Source: Choristoneura fumiferana (Eukaryota; Arthropoda; Insecta; Lepidoptera; Tortricidae). From it: DNA of 64,000 nucleotides. This document shows, piece by piece, positions 21,664-33,787 of this stretch. Within the stretch, counting starts at the first letter, position 1, and every line of letters begins with the position of its first letter. The notes beneath the pieces were generated by a model. It saw only the letters and a list, made by a program, of their open reading frames with translations, had not been told where the DNA came from and made no database searches. The DNA lies in the NCBI RefSeq assembly GCF_025370935.1, contig NC_133491.1, positions 2,940,960 through 3,004,959 of the forward strand. The letters are read 5' to 3'. Made by a program: the position numbers and the translations under genes.

Positions 21664-22335
21664 TGTTAGGCACTGCGAGGGTCTTTTTAATGTGTTTCTG
21701 ATTCTTTTAGCCTGGGGTAGCCTACAGGGATTCTGAAGGAAACAACGAGGTGGGCTCTATCGGCCTTTTATTTATATACAAGTAATCTAGGTCTATTAAC
21801 TAGGTCTAATGGCTAAGGATACAACTGCGTCTAACTTCTAGGTTTCCTTACAAACTACGTGAGTCGCGAGGCCCGGGATCGGTCCCGTATGGCCTAAGGT
21901 TTAGCACGCTCGGGATGCTGGGTCCAGAGACTGTGAATAGCGGGGTAGGCACGGTTAGTTGAGAAGGCGGGAGGAAGGAGAGGTCCACTGGAGTTGGCGC
22001 TGAGCGACACGAACTGGGGACCGGTTCAAGCGTCCGCGCAGCGCGCTCCACATGGGTGACTCTTACGGGAGTGCGACAGGGTCCATACACGGATCGGGAT
22101 GAGGGGTAGAGGCTCACTGGAGTTCTGTGCGACACGAACTGGGGACCGGTTCAAGCGTCCCTATCCCTACGGCTACTGTATGTTTACCCTTTTGTTTTAC
22201 GGGTTTGTTACGGGTTAATAACTTTGTTTATTACTTTTACTGTTTGGTGATTATTCCTCGTTACTTAATAACCTATTTATGCGACTCTTTGTGCTGTCTA
22301 TGTACTTTAAATAAAACAATTCTTTGTGCGTAACA
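21664..22335 (-). repeat. Probable gypsy LTR, 672 bp, minus orientation
   Basis: On the plus strand it begins tgttaggc and ends gcgtaaca, giving matching LTR termini. On the minus strand TATATAAATAAAAGG provides a TATA-like box. It contains a 33-bp direct repeat (gcgacacgaactggggaccg..., 22006 and 22128). It lies between BEL gag sequence on the left and a minus-strand gypsy pol end on the right, so it fits the 3' LTR of that element. A clear polypurine tract next to it was not seen, which lowers confidence. Confidence 0.5.
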
Positions 22336-22529
22336 ATTGTAATGGATATATAATTGTCATGCTCATTAACGGGAAAAATAGCAAAAGCAACAACAAAAAA
22401 AAATTTACACCATTCTTTGGTTTTGTCGCACCCTGGTGCTCTCTCGTGCTTACCCGGGTGCGGAAAAAAAAAACGAAAATTAAAATTGTCCTCGGTCCTT
22501 GGGGGGTTGGTGGCCGGCTTGGACGGTTT

Positions 22530-23021
22530 TCAGCCCGGGTCTTTTTTATACCTTGGGGCCCTTACGACCCCCAGTTTTGGTCCGTTGAGCCATCGTCGGT
22601 CCGTTCTACGGGGTCGCCTCCTCCTGTTCCGGGTCCGCGGTGGTCGTGGGCTGCTGGCTGCGGTTCCCTGCTCCCCTTCTAGCAGCTCCAGCAGGTCGTC
22701 CCATGTCTCCGGGCACAGCGGGGTCTCGGCTGGGGACGGTCCGCCCAGGTCTAGATACTCTTCCCAGGGGATGTGCAGCTCCAGCACTTCCGTTTGCGGC
22801 ACCGACAGCGTTGGGGTGGTGGCCGGTTCCGGTGGGTCCCGCTGTTCGCCCCCGGTGGTTTGGGGGGTGTGTCCCTCTGGCGTCGGTGCTTGGGGTGGGT
22901 TTTGCGCTCCCTGGGTTGTGTCGGTGGCGCGGGTCATGACGCCGTTTGCCATTATTATTATTTGGCGCGCGGTTCCCGTAATTATTCGGGGCTGCGTGCG
23001 CCTGCGCACGCTGGGATGCAT
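22530..23021 (-). CDS. Possible proline-rich/acidic tail protein of the gypsy element
   Basis: An open minus-strand frame of 163 codons between the integrase end and the LTR. The middle has proline/threonine-rich sequence, followed by LELHIPWEEYLDLGG and ETWDDLLELLEGE, whose acidic amphipathic character suggests a real product, then an Arg-rich stretch RTRNRRRRPRR. A competing open frame overlaps it (23127-22606), and the region is GC-rich, so open frames are cheap. Might be a third ORF or a pol tail. Function unknown. Confidence 0.3.
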   Translation of the reverse strand: MHPSVRRRTQPRIITGTARQIIIMANGVMTRATDTTQGAQNPPQAPTPEGHTPQTTGGEQRDPPEPATTPTLSVPQTEVLELHIPWEEYLDLGGPSPAETPLCPETWDDLLELLEGEQGTAASSPRPPRTRNRRRRPRRTDRRWLNGPKLGVVRAPRYKKDPG

Positions 23022-23199
23022 TGTTGTTCTGTGACGACGCGGCGATGGTTCCCGGTCTTTTGTAGGCGCTGCTCATCTTTTGAGCTCGCGGGTAGTTGGT
23101 CGCTCGGTATTTTCGGGGTGACGACATTTTGATTTGTTAAGAATACTAATTACCTTTTTCGGGATACACGGCTAGGTAAAGTTGAGGATGCGATGCGGG

Positions 23200-23469
23200 T
23201 TATTTTAGGTATTTTGGACTCTTTAGGAGATATACTTTTTTGTCTTTCACGTGTGCCGTCATGGTTCGCCTTGGGTTTTTCTGGTCTTTTAACGTAAAAA
23301 TTACCGGTGAACGTCGTTCGATAATTTCGAACGGGCCCGAAAATTTAGGGGCTAGCTTCGCGCAGAAATTCTTCGTTGCGTCGGATAGGGGGTAATCTCT
23401 TTTGAGTACTAAGTCTCCTATTTCTGGTTTCCAGTCTCGTCTATTTTTATCATAGTGTCGCTTCTGGTT
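23200..23469 (-). pseudogene. gypsy integrase C-terminal domain (left piece)
   Basis: Minus strand: NQKRHYDKNRRDWKPEIGDL, then DATKNFCAKLAPKFSGPFEI and HVKDKKVYLL, ending at TAA (23202-23200). These are the hallmarks of the C-terminal beta-barrel of Ty3/gypsy integrases (G-D-L-V, K-L-A-P-K-F-x-G-P-F). The copia element at 23475-27021 cuts it from its upstream part at 27023-27290. Confidence 0.85.
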
Positions 23470-23474
23470 GTTGG

Positions 23475-23632
23475 TGTTAGTACTGGCTACGCGCCTCTAA
23501 ATAATATTGTCTATGTCTTTTATACCTTTGTTAATGTGTCGCTTTCCTTGTCAATATCATATTTTAATATAAACCGTTGCCATACAAAATCATCTGCTTT
23601 TACGTGTAATCACCGATCGAAATACCCTAACA
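23475..23632 (+). repeat. Degenerate copia 5' LTR
   Basis: 158 bp, TGTTAG...CTAACA. It differs from the 3' copy at four internal positions and at its first base. Confidence 0.9.
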
Positions 23633-23663
23633 ATTGGTAGCAGAGCAAGGTTGTACATCACAC

Positions 23664-26600
23664 ATGAGTGGTCAGAAAAATTTATTCGAAAATTTAAGCC
23701 CTGAAACTAACACTTTGAGATTAGCTTCGAAAACACTTCAACAGAAATTCAAGGAAAAGGAAAGATAAAGATTTCATCAAATAAAGAAACCTTTAATCTA
23801 AATGAGACATTATACGTTCCTGATATATCTACAAATCTGGTATCCGTTGGGAAGATCACAGATAATGGATATAAAGTTGTGTTCGAAAAGCAAATAGCAT
23901 CAATAATCGAGGATAATGATGTGATTTTACAAGCGCAGAGAAACAAAAACGGCTTGTACTATTTCGACGTTGATCAAAAGGAGCCAAGAGCAAATTTGGC
24001 ATCTGAAAATGAAGCAATGATGTGGCATAAGAAGCTAGGCCACATCAACGAAAAAGATTTAAGAATGATGGCCAATAAAGGATTAATGCGTGGATTGGAA
24101 CTAAAAGAAGTTAAATTCCAAACATGTGAAACCTGTATAAAAGGTAAATTATCAGCTTTGCCATTTACTAGTCATGACATCACATCATCCGAACTATTAG
24201 AAATCATACACACTGATGTATGTGGGCCATTCGAAAACGAATCAATCGCTGGATCAAGATATTATGTATCATTTATTGATGATTACTCAAGATATTGTTG
24301 CATATATTTCATAAAGAACAAAAGCGAAGTCATTGAAAAATTCAAAGAATATAAAAACAGAGTGGAAATGTTCACGAAGAAGAAAATTCAAAATTTACAG
24401 TCAGATAATGGCGGTGAATATAAGAATAAAGAATTTGATGACTTGCTGAAACAATATGGCATTAAAAGGAGACTGACAGTACCTTACACCCCCAACAAAA
24501 CGGTGTAAGCGAGAGAAAAATAGATCCTTGTTAGATAAAGCCAGATGCTTGATGATTGATTCTAACGTCCCAAGCAATTAATACAGCGAACTATCTACTA
24601 AATAGAAGCCCGGCAAAAGCTCTTAATGGAAGCACTCCATATGAAAAATGGGTGAACAAAACACCATCTGGAAACCATTTACACATTTTCGGAAGCAAAG
24701 CATTTGCATTAAATAAAAGGCGCAAAGGAAAATTCTCACCTAAAGCTACAGAAAGAGTATTCGTGGGATACGCAAAAAATGCAAAAGGTTTAAGAATTTA
24801 CGTACCAGACAAAAATGAGGTCGTAATAGGCAGAGATGTCAAATTTATTGAGAAAATGTACTATCCAGAAAATAAAGCTGCGAAATATGACGATTTTGAA
24901 GAGAAACCTGAAACAGAAAAAGAAAATATTATAGAAATGAGAATAAACAACAAACATAACTTACCTTTACAGACTCCAGCTCGTCATACCATACCATTGA
25001 ATGAATGTCCTCCTGTAACAAGCTCTTCATCCCCACCTGTCGATAACCTAGAAGAAGAAATTATAAATGATAATATCTCGTCAGCTGAGGATGAGTGGGC
25101 CGAGAGTGAAGAAAGTCAAAGTCCACCTACAATACCAAGTTCAAGTAGACAAAGACCTCAAAGAGTCAAAAATAAGCCAGTTTGGACTAGAGACTACTGT
25201 TTACACGACGACAAGGAGGAGAGTATGATTGTATCAGAAAACAATTACTCAAATTTATCAGAAGAAATAAACAATGGAGAAGACTGGCATGACGCTATAA
25301 AAGCTGAAATGAAAGCGCATATCAAAAACGAAACATGGAGAATTGTTAAGAGAGAAGGTAATGCAAAACCAATAGATTGCAAATTAATTTGAAAAAAGAA
25401 GATTGGTTTAAACAATGAAGAAATAAAGAAAGCAAGACTTGTTGCCCGAGGGTTTTCACAAAGGCCCGGCATTGATTGCAACGAGACTTTTGCACCCGTT
25501 GCAAAACTTAGCTCCATCAGAACTGTCGTTGGTTTAGCAGTTGAACAGAACCTACAATTAAAACAAATGGATGTCACAACATCCTATTTAAATGGAGATA
25601 TTGATGAACATATAATTATGACACTACCTGAAAATGTAGAAGAATATGTGACAGAAATTTTAATTGAGGAAAGCCAACAAGACGACTTGACTGTCTATAA
25701 TAAAGCAAAACAAATGCTAGAAGACTACAAAAATTAAAAAGGCGAAAAACTCTGTAAACTACAACGATCACTTTATGGCTTAAAACAATCAGGCAGACAG
25801 TGGTATTTAAAACTTGACTCAGAATTGAGAAATCTCGATTTTAAACCATCAAAAGCTGATCCATGTGTGTACATACTGGAGAAAGGAGGAGCAAAGATTA
25901 TAATATCTATATGGGTCGATGATCTACTGATAGCATATTCTTGTCCAAAGAAAATGAAACAAATACAAGACTTGCTAATGACAAAATTTCATTTAAAAGA
26001 TTTTGGAAGACCTGAAAGAATGCTTGGAATAGACTTCACATACACAAAGGACACAATAAAACTAAGTCAAGAAAAATATGTGGAGGATTCATTAATTAAG
26101 TTTAAAATGGAGGGATGTAAGCCTACGACTGCACCCATCGAGCCCGGACTCCACCTACAAATGAATGAAAAGGGTAAAGTGGAGGGACTGCCATATAAAA
26201 ACTTAATTGGATCGCTAATGTATTTGGCCGTCGCTACAAGGCCTGACATCATGTTCGCAGTGAGCTATTTATCGCAGTTCAATGACTGTTACAACGGCGA
26301 ACATTTTAAATGCGCAAAACGTGTATTAAGATACCTGAAGGGTACTAAGTCCACAGGATTAACTTTTAAAAGGACGAACGAACCATTACACGGAATGGTA
26401 GATGCAGATTGGGGCGCATGCAAGCTTGATCGAAAATCCTTCTCAGGATACTGTTTTATTTTTGGAGGAGCCTGCATAAGCTGGACATCTAGGAAACAAA
26501 GGAATGTGGCACTTTCCACAGCTGAAGCGGAGTATACTGCTATTACAGAAGCAGCAAAGGAAGCCCTACATCTTTTACCATTATTTAACGATCTTGGAAT

Positions 26601-26847
26601 AAAGATTGAAAAGGTCCTGATTAAAAACGATAATCAAGCAGCAATAAAAATCAGTCACAACCCCGTGGTCACATCTAAATCAAAACACATTGACATGAAA
26701 ATACATTTCATCAGAGATTGTGTTAAAGATGGAAAAATATGCCTTAGCCATTTGGGCACAGAAGACATGGTGGCCGACCTTCTAACAAAGGGACTGTCTG
26801 GACCAAGGCTGGCTCAGCTGAAAAAGCAATTGGGCTTGCTGCCTTAA
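23664..26847 (+). pseudogene. copia gag-pol pseudogene with gag deletion
   Basis: ATG at 23664 opens a short gag start (MSGQKNLFENLSPETNT) that joins near 23720 directly to post-protease sequence (FNLNETLYVPDISTNLVSVG), so most of gag, the zinc knuckle and the protease active site are gone. The integrase has MMWHKKLGH, CETCIKGK, IHTDVCGPF and SDNGGEYKNKEF; the frame ends at 24508 and a frame change follows. RT reads KARLVARGFSQR, WVDDLLI; RNase H reads DADWGACKLDRKS and TAEAEYTAITEA. In-frame stops are at 25390 and 25735. Not functional. Confidence 0.9.
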
Positions 26848-26863
26848 GAGTCGCGAGGAGGAG

Positions 26864-27021
26864 AGTTAGTACTGGCTACGCGCCTCTACATAATATTGTC
26901 TATGTCTGTTATACCTTTGTTAATGTGTCGCTTTCTTTGTCAATATCATATTTTAACATAAACCGTTGCCATACAAAATCATCTGCTTTTACGTGTAATC
27001 ACCGATCGAAATACCCTAACA
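26864..27021 (+). repeat. Degenerate copia 3' LTR
   Basis: 158 bp, starting after gaggaggaga; first base changed from T to A, so the TG terminus is lost. Confidence 0.9.
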
Positions 27022-27022
27022 G

Positions 27023-27290
27023 TTGGATGCGGATGACTGGTACCTCTGTACTAAGTCATATAATTCTTGTTCAATTCTTCATTCATGTCTTGCACAGTCG
27101 GGGTGGGGAATTGATTTTTTACGCGCGGTAATCTTAGTTCTCGTCCGTATAACAAGAAAGCCGGTGAGTGCTTTGTTGATTCTTGTCTTGATGTGTTTAT
27201 GGCGAAGTTGAATTCTGATAGGTATTGGTCCCATGTCTTGTGGTCACTTATTGTAAACAAATTAGTATGATAAATCTACAGAGACTAAGT
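27023..27290 (-). pseudogene. gypsy integrase, right piece
   Basis: Minus strand: LFTISDHKTWDQYLSEFNFA, INTSRQESTKHSPAFLLYGR and ELRLPRV, the region between the catalytic Glu and the C-terminal barrel of gypsy integrases. A TAG (near 27051) lies just before the copia junction. The rest of pol upstream (27290-27550) is not recognisable. Confidence 0.8.
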
Positions 27291-27554
27291 CACCATGATT
27301 TAAATTCTATGCCTCCTGTGATAAGTGATACAAGTGCAAAATCGTCATTTTACAGGAGAGCGAAAATAAGATTTAAAAAATTCTGGTTTGTGAGCCAAGG
27401 GGATAGCATTTACCGAAGTACTTTTTTATACATATAAATATATTCTATAAACGTGCATTTACTGTTTTTCGGTAAATATTGTGTTCGAAGAAAATCGCGA
27501 AAAACCCGTGAATTGTACCTATTCAAATGACTAATATGAGTAAATAATATGTGT

Positions 27555-29093
27555 TGTCAAGGGCAGACCTCTTGAGGGGAGGTTTGACCTTAAAGGAGGC
27601 CTAGTAGGTTACTCTTTGAGTAAAACAATAAGACGTTTTAACAATTTTTTAATTAAAAAATTAAACAAAAAATAACAGGCCTAGTTTGACAAAATGAAAA
27701 GTAAAGTATTACGAGAATCTCAGGTAGTAAGTTCAAGCGATTTTATTGAGATCGGTTCTGATTATTCGGTCTATCTGGCCTACACTTCCCTGGAGTCGGA
27801 GAGAAGAACCCGGAGCGAAGAGGGCTGGCCACAGCAGGAGGGCCTGGTCCAGCTGAGTGGTCGTCGGTGCCGAGGTCAAAAGGGCCTTAGGGCGGCAGGA
27901 CGAGCAGCCTGGACAAGTGTTCCACGCCGGAACGATCAGGGTCTTGGACGAGTCAGGAAGGATATGCAGAGCTCCGGAAGTTAAGGCCGTCAGGTTAGGG
28001 CGTAAAGGAGCCGCCTGAGCCGTGAGCTTTGAAAGTTGTAGCCGTGCAAAGCGGAGAAAGCTGTAGCCGTACGGAACTTGTAAGCCGTACGAAGGTGTAA
28101 GCCGTACGAAGGTGCCCTGTAAATTAGGTGGTGTCAGTTGTGGTCCAGTGCTAGATTGTTTGCCAGTCACTCCTCTGCAGCGATGCCCCAACTCTTAGGG
28201 TGTGCTGAATTGCAGTGAGTGGCAAGGACAATCATACGGAGTTACAGGCAGGCAAAGGAAAGTGATTCTAGTTTTATATAATTATTTAAAAAAAACAAAA
28301 GGTAAAAATAAATAGCCTAAGTGACCGTTAAAATTTGAAATACAACAGTTCACTAAATAACCGTTAGAGGATTACATTTGAAATTAAACGTCACTTAGCT
28401 GAGTTTGAATTTATTTTAACACCGGTAAGCATCCGTTGCATAAAAGTAATAAGCATTAACATAGGTTCTGAGTTTATAACAACGGATGAGAGAAATTAAC
28501 AAGTGTTAAAATATTAAGTATAAGAAATGTTTGAAATAAAAGATTCCCTGGCCAGGGGAAGCCTTCAGTTCAATTACACAAAGTTAAATTATAAAGAAAA
28601 TAATTATAATAAAATACACAGAAAAACACAAGAGTTAAATATCAGAGAACTTACCAAGTCTTGGGCGTATGGAGCTTTCGAGAGAGCTGTTTAGTGTAGT
28701 GTGAGCTGTTGAATGAGTGTTTTACAGCTGTGCTTCAGCTTTTAAGGGCGAGAATATTACAGTTAGAATTCCCCCGGTCACAGCTGATCGACGACACCCC
28801 CCTTGGCCGACAAAAACGGTCAAGGGTGAGTTGGTTATAGATATATTTAGTCGTACAAACTCGTGTAGTAAATGAGTGTAATAAAATGCCTACTTTTATA
28901 AAATAAATAAGTAAATAATAATTAAATATTAAATACATATTATTACGTAAATAAATGAATCAAGTGAAAACTACGGTGGCGACCTCTAGAGTTCGTCCGT
29001 CATTCTGCTCAGAGATCCCTTATTGAGGAAAGCGCCATCTAGCTTGAGCTGAGCTAACTAAGATGTCAGCGATCGCCTATGTGCATCGTGACA
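27555..29093 (-). repeat. LARD-like LTR, left copy
   Basis: 1539 bp. Carries a short tandem motif 'gtaagccgtacgaaggt' near 28070-28110. Differs from the right copy by around ten substitutions and several single-base indels. Confidence 0.9.
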
Positions 29094-29320
29094 GTACGCC
29101 CGTCCCTCCAAAAGAAATTTGAGCCTCATAGCAAATTTCGATAAAAAAAATTACACTATGACATAACGCTTACATACGTCGTCTCTCATACTATGATCAT
29201 ACTTCTACTCTCATGGCGGGTCAAACAACAACAGAGGCTTGTTGACCCTTATGTCAAAGGAATAAAATGTGTTAATGGAAGGTGGACGTTGTATGCATTC
29301 ATAAAAATATATAGACATTA

Positions 29321-30050
29321 ATTAAATCTGTGATTGAAATTACCATCCGTTCCAATCATTAGAGTTTTGAATTACAGAGGCTAAGGGCATATTTTACGTG
29401 TTACCAACCGCACGGGTTCCGTAATTCAAATTTTAAAATACTTTTTAACGAGTTGCAAGTTCTCGGGTAAAGGCTTAAGGACAGATCAATTAATATTATA
29501 ATAATGAGTGGCGGACCGCGACAAATGATTATACTAGTTTAGCGTGTACCAAGTAATATGTACGCGCTATAAGATTTAAAGAAATAATAGTGCAAAAGGG
29601 TGCAGCTATTATACGTCCGCGCGGAGGCGGCGCGCTAAAATGACTTGATTCTATAAATAGAACCGTGCGTCTAAGTGATAAGGGAGTGTGATAAGACAAA
29701 AATTAAATTAATACGCGTGCGCATTCGACGGTGCTAAATGGAGACTGATGTGACGGCGCGCGACAGCTGATCGCCCGTCCAGATGCATTATGTAATTAGT
29801 ACCTACATTGATAAGGAAGCAAGTAATGCATTATTTATTGAAGCATATAAACAATTAATTAATCTGTGATTGGAATTACCATCCGTCCCAATCATTAGAG
29901 CTTTGAATTACAGAGGTTAAGGGCATATTTAACGTGTTACCAACCGCACGATTCCGTAATCCAAAATATTAAAATACTTTTTAACGAGTTGCAAGTTCTC
30001 GGGTAAGGGCTTAGGACAGATTAATTAATGTTATTGCGATTATAGATTGA
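29321..30050. repeat. Internal diverged duplication in the LARD-like element
   Basis: 29328-29500 (aaatctgtgattgaaattac ... gagttgcaagttctcgggta) recurs at 29859-30050 with about one change in ten. The following 300 bases of each unit share a looser pattern ending in GC-rich 'gcgcgc' blocks. The unit is about 530 bp. No frame is open across it. Confidence 0.75.
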
Positions 30051-31686
30051 CCGCGAGAGGGTCTGACGAAGTATAGACATTTTAAGTGTTAAGCACGCGG
30101 GTTATCAAATTAAAAGAAGTTAATAATAATAAGAGATGTGACTAAGATTTGTCTGCGCGCGGATGCGCAGCGCTAATAAGTTAATCTAAGTATAAATAAA
30201 TACAATTGGGCTGCTAGGTACGTAATAAGAAGTGAGATAAGAGGTTTTAAAAAATAACATGCTTGCGCATGAGCCGGAGTTAAACATGGCTGAGTGGAAA
30301 GCGATGCGTGTGACTGCTGTTCTAGGTGCATTTAAATGTAGGTAAACAACCTTGCTAGGCAAGTAATTAGGTTGTTTATCATTTATTTAGCTTGCGCGGT
30401 TACTACCTGCGCTTGAGGGAGCGGTAAGTAATTCCATGGCAGAGCATAGTTACGAAATACCGCAGTTAAATATAAGATTACCCTAATCTATTTTATAAAA
30501 AGCGTTAACCTGTCTGTTCGCGATCGAAGTATAATGATCTCTAAGCAGGGAACAGACGGTCGAATATAGAGAGCACACGCATAATATATAAGAAATAAGA
30601 GATAACTGGTTTTATTAACTCTGCGACCAGTTGATTTTTAGCAAGCACTCGAGTAGTATGATATGAATGTTGTGAGTTGTGATGGTGGTTTGTGTAGTTG
30701 TATGCCAGATGTGGTATTTCTTCGACACACAGTACCTAAATTTAATTCTCCGTATGTTACAGTGCTATTTAAATTAACAAGTAGGACACAAGAAATAATA
30801 GTGTTGTGTATCTCCCAGTAATGCTCGAATGTAAAATAAATTAAGAGACCGCGTTGAAGTTAATTTAAGTTATTAGTAAATTTGGAAAAAAAAAGTTAGT
30901 GTGTTTACCGAGATAATGATAAACTGATTTTGATGAAAGATCTAAATAGTGGTTCAGATATTTTAAAAATTTAGAAATATCGTTGCTTTTCTATAAAATT
31001 GTAGGTATTTCAAATACGTTATTTAAAAAATGATTTGAATCGTTAGAATTTCAAATTCAGTGGTTGGCAGTCACTAAATTTAAAATAACTGTTTCACTTG
31101 AAGCAGCGGTGAACAATATTAGAGAAGGTATAACTGGCGTCAGTTACGGTTTAAATTTAACTTGATAAAAGGTAGAATTTGAATTGAACCGTTAACGTAT
31201 TTGAATTTAGTTAATGCAACAATATTTAGTTAACTTTAGGGTATAGTTTGAAATTGTCGTTGAGATTTGAATTTTAAGACGCCGTCCGTTTCAACTGTGG
31301 CAAGTGACAGTTGAAATTCAAATAGGCCGTTGACGGGAAAGTGGTCAAAGGTCGGCAGAGTATTTGAATTTAAAGATAACGGTAAAGCAGTTTAAAAATA
31401 TATGTGTTATTAAAAGATAAAAAAAACTATTAAATGAACCACTTAAGGGATCTCGGTAACAGAAACACTGGTTATGCCTATTATTCGCCTCTTACGAATT
31501 CCTAGACGGGGAATGGCGTTATTCTAAGCCCCGACCACCATACAGGGGGGAGAAAAACAGGGTACTTACTGCGAGATACACAGAACACACAAGATACACA
31601 ATAAATTTTTGCACAATCACTGCAATTCTAGGCAAGAAAAACGTAACAATCAGAACCTCTCAAAAAAAAAAACCCATGTGCGCCAC
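30051..31686. other. LARD-like interior, no gene
   Basis: Non-coding. Contains many 'gaatttgaatt' and 'tttaaatt' words and, near 31495-31560, a conserved-looking block cctagacggggaatggcgtt and ccccgaccaccatacagggg close to the primer-binding-site end of the minus-strand element. This could be a packaging or leader signal. Confidence 0.4.
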
Positions 31687-33223
31687 TGTCAAGGCCAGAC
31701 CTCTTGAGGGGAGGTTTGACCTTAAAGGAGGCCTAGTAGGTTACTCTTTGAGTAAAACAATAAGACGTTTTAACAATTTTTTAATTAAAAATTAAACACA
31801 AAAATAACAGGCCTAGTTTGACAAAATGAAAAGTAAAGTATTACGAGAATCTCAGGTAGTAAGTTCAAGCGATTTTATTGAGATCGGTTCTGATTATTCG
31901 GTCTATCTGGCCTACACTTCCCTGGAGTCGGAGAGAAGAACCCGGAGCGAAGAGGGCTGGCCACAGCAGGGGGGCCTGGTCCAGCTGAGTGGTCGTCGGT
32001 GCCGAGGTCAAAAGGGGCCTTAGGGCGGCAGGACGAGCAGCCTGGACAAGTGTTCCACGCCGGAACGATCAGGGTCTTGGACGAGCCAGGAAGGATATGC
32101 AGAGCTCCGGAAGTTAAGGCCGTCAGGTTAGGGCGTAAAGGAGCCGCCTGAGCCGTGAGCTTTGAAAGTTGTAGCCGTGCAGAGCGGAGAAAGCTGTAGC
32201 CGTACGGAGCTTGTAAGCCGTACGAAGGTGTGAGCCGTACGAAGGTGCCCTGTAAATTAGGTGGTGTCAGTTGTGGTCCAGTGCTAGATTGTTTGCCAGT
32301 CACTCCTCTGCAGCGATGCCCCAACTCTTAGGGTGTGCTGAATTGCAGTGAGTGGCAAGGACAATCATACGGAGTTACTGGCAGGCAAAGGAAAGTGATT
32401 CTAGTTTTATATAATTATTTAAAAAAAACAAAAGGTAAAAATAAATAGCCTAAGTGACCGTTAAAATTTGAAATACAACAGTTCACTAAATAACCGTTAG
32501 AGGATTACATTTGAAATTAAACGTCACTTAGCTGAGTTTGAATTTATTTTAACACCGGTAAGCATCCGTTGCATAAAGTAATAAGCATTAACATAGGTTC
32601 TGAGTTTATAACAACGGATGAGAGAAATTAACAAGTGTTAAATATTAAGTATAAGAAATGTTTGAAATAAAAGATTCCCTGGCCAGGGGAAGCCTTCAGT
32701 TCAATTACACAAAGTTAAATTATAAGAAAATAATTATAATAAAATACACAGAAAAACACAAGAGTTAAATATCAGAGAACTTACCAAGTCTTGGGCGTAT
32801 GGAGCTTTCGAGAGAGCTGTTTAGTGTAGTGTGAGCTGTTGAATGAGTTGTTTTACAGCTGTGCTTCAGCTTTTAAGGGCGAGAATATTACAGTTAGAAT
32901 TCCCCCGGTCACAGCTGATCGACGACACCCCCCTTGGCCGACAAAACGGTCAAGGGTGAGTTGGTTATAGATATATTTAGTCGTACAAACTCGTGTAGTA
33001 AATGAGTGTAATAAAATGCCTACTTTTATAAAATAAATAAGTAAATAATAATTAAATATTAAATACATATTATTACGTAAATAAATGAATCAAGTGAAAA
33101 CTACGGTGGCGATCTCTAGAGTTCGTCCATCATTCTGCTCAGAGATCCCTTATCGAGGAAAGCGCCATCTAGCTTGAGCTGAGCTAACTAAGATGTCAGC
33201 GATCGCCTATGTGCATCGTGACA
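31687..33223 (-). repeat. LARD-like LTR, right copy
   Basis: 1537 bp. In minus orientation this is the 5' LTR, next to the primer-binding site. Ends match the left copy. Confidence 0.9.
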
Positions 33224-33227
33224 GTGT

Positions 33228-33787
33228 TAGATGATACAAGTTCAGTTATATCATGGTGCACCCCCGGAGCACCCATAATATCTCTTGGTGTAAACTGATA
33301 TACATAAACTTGTAAAATCCTATAACTCAGCGTTATTTGTTCCCAGCTCAATGTTGCTTGAAGTAAAGTAAAACATAATACTCTGAGAAATAGATTTTTT
33401 GACTTTTTACCCCGTGACAAATAAAATTAACCTAACTTATATCAGCTTGCAAAAATTATAGCCCTGTGAAAAAAAGTGTTAAAAGAATACAAGCCGAGTT
33501 ATACCCCTCGCTAACATTCATATTTATTGTGTAAATAAATACAAGTTTTTAGAAAAATAATCAACGTTTATTAAACTTCTCCAAAATGAATAATTAACTC
33601 ACATTTAAGGCACATATTCATCACAAAATCACAATACTGAACAAAGGTAAGTTGAGATCTTATAATCATAATTTTTAGGTAAATTGGGATAAGGATAAAG
33701 CTAACTTCTAACTCTATAGGAACTTATACAACACTTGGATGAAAATTGAAGTTCGTTACTTAAAAACTAAGAAATGGCACGGTTTAA
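33228..33787. other. No gene seen
   Basis: AT-rich sequence between the LARD-like element and the LINE poly(A). Only short unsupported frames. Confidence 0.4.

Larger units (their letters stand above)
23475..27021 (+). mobile_element. Degenerate copia element inside gypsy integrase
   Basis: The 158-bp LTRs (23475-23632; 26864-27021) begin gttagtactggctacgcgcc and end ataccctaaca. Target duplication gttgg is perfect (23470-23474 and 27022-27026). The primer-binding site ttggtagcagagc follows the 5' LTR; gaggaggaga precedes the 3' LTR. Four internal base differences plus one at the first base of the 3' LTR give about 3% divergence, so it is older than the copia at 15738. Confidence 0.95.
27555..33223 (-). 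mobile_element. Non-coding LTR element (LARD-like), recent
   Basis: Two long direct repeats (27555-29093, 1539 bp; 31687-33223, 1537 bp) begin tgtcaagg and end cgtgaca, flanked by the 4-bp duplication gtgt (27551-27554, 33224-33227). In the minus orientation TGGCGCACATGGG directly follows the LTR (31685-31673), a plausible primer-binding site, and GGAGGGACGGG precedes the other LTR as a polypurine-like tract. The 2.6-kb interior encodes nothing that I can recognise. Large LTRs with a long non-coding centre define LARDs, which must borrow enzymes from a partner element. Confidence 0.85.

Noticed and set aside
21848..22135. 95-codon frame
   Set aside because: Lies within the putative gypsy LTR; no motif.
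22606..23127. 173-codon minus-strand frame
   Set aside because: Overlaps a better-composed frame (22530-23021); low complexity Pro/Ala/Arg in GC-rich DNA.
27733..28191. 150-codon minus-strand frame, repeated at 31875-32324
   Set aside because: It is inside the duplicated LTR; single-base indels between copies change the frame ends, and there is no motif.
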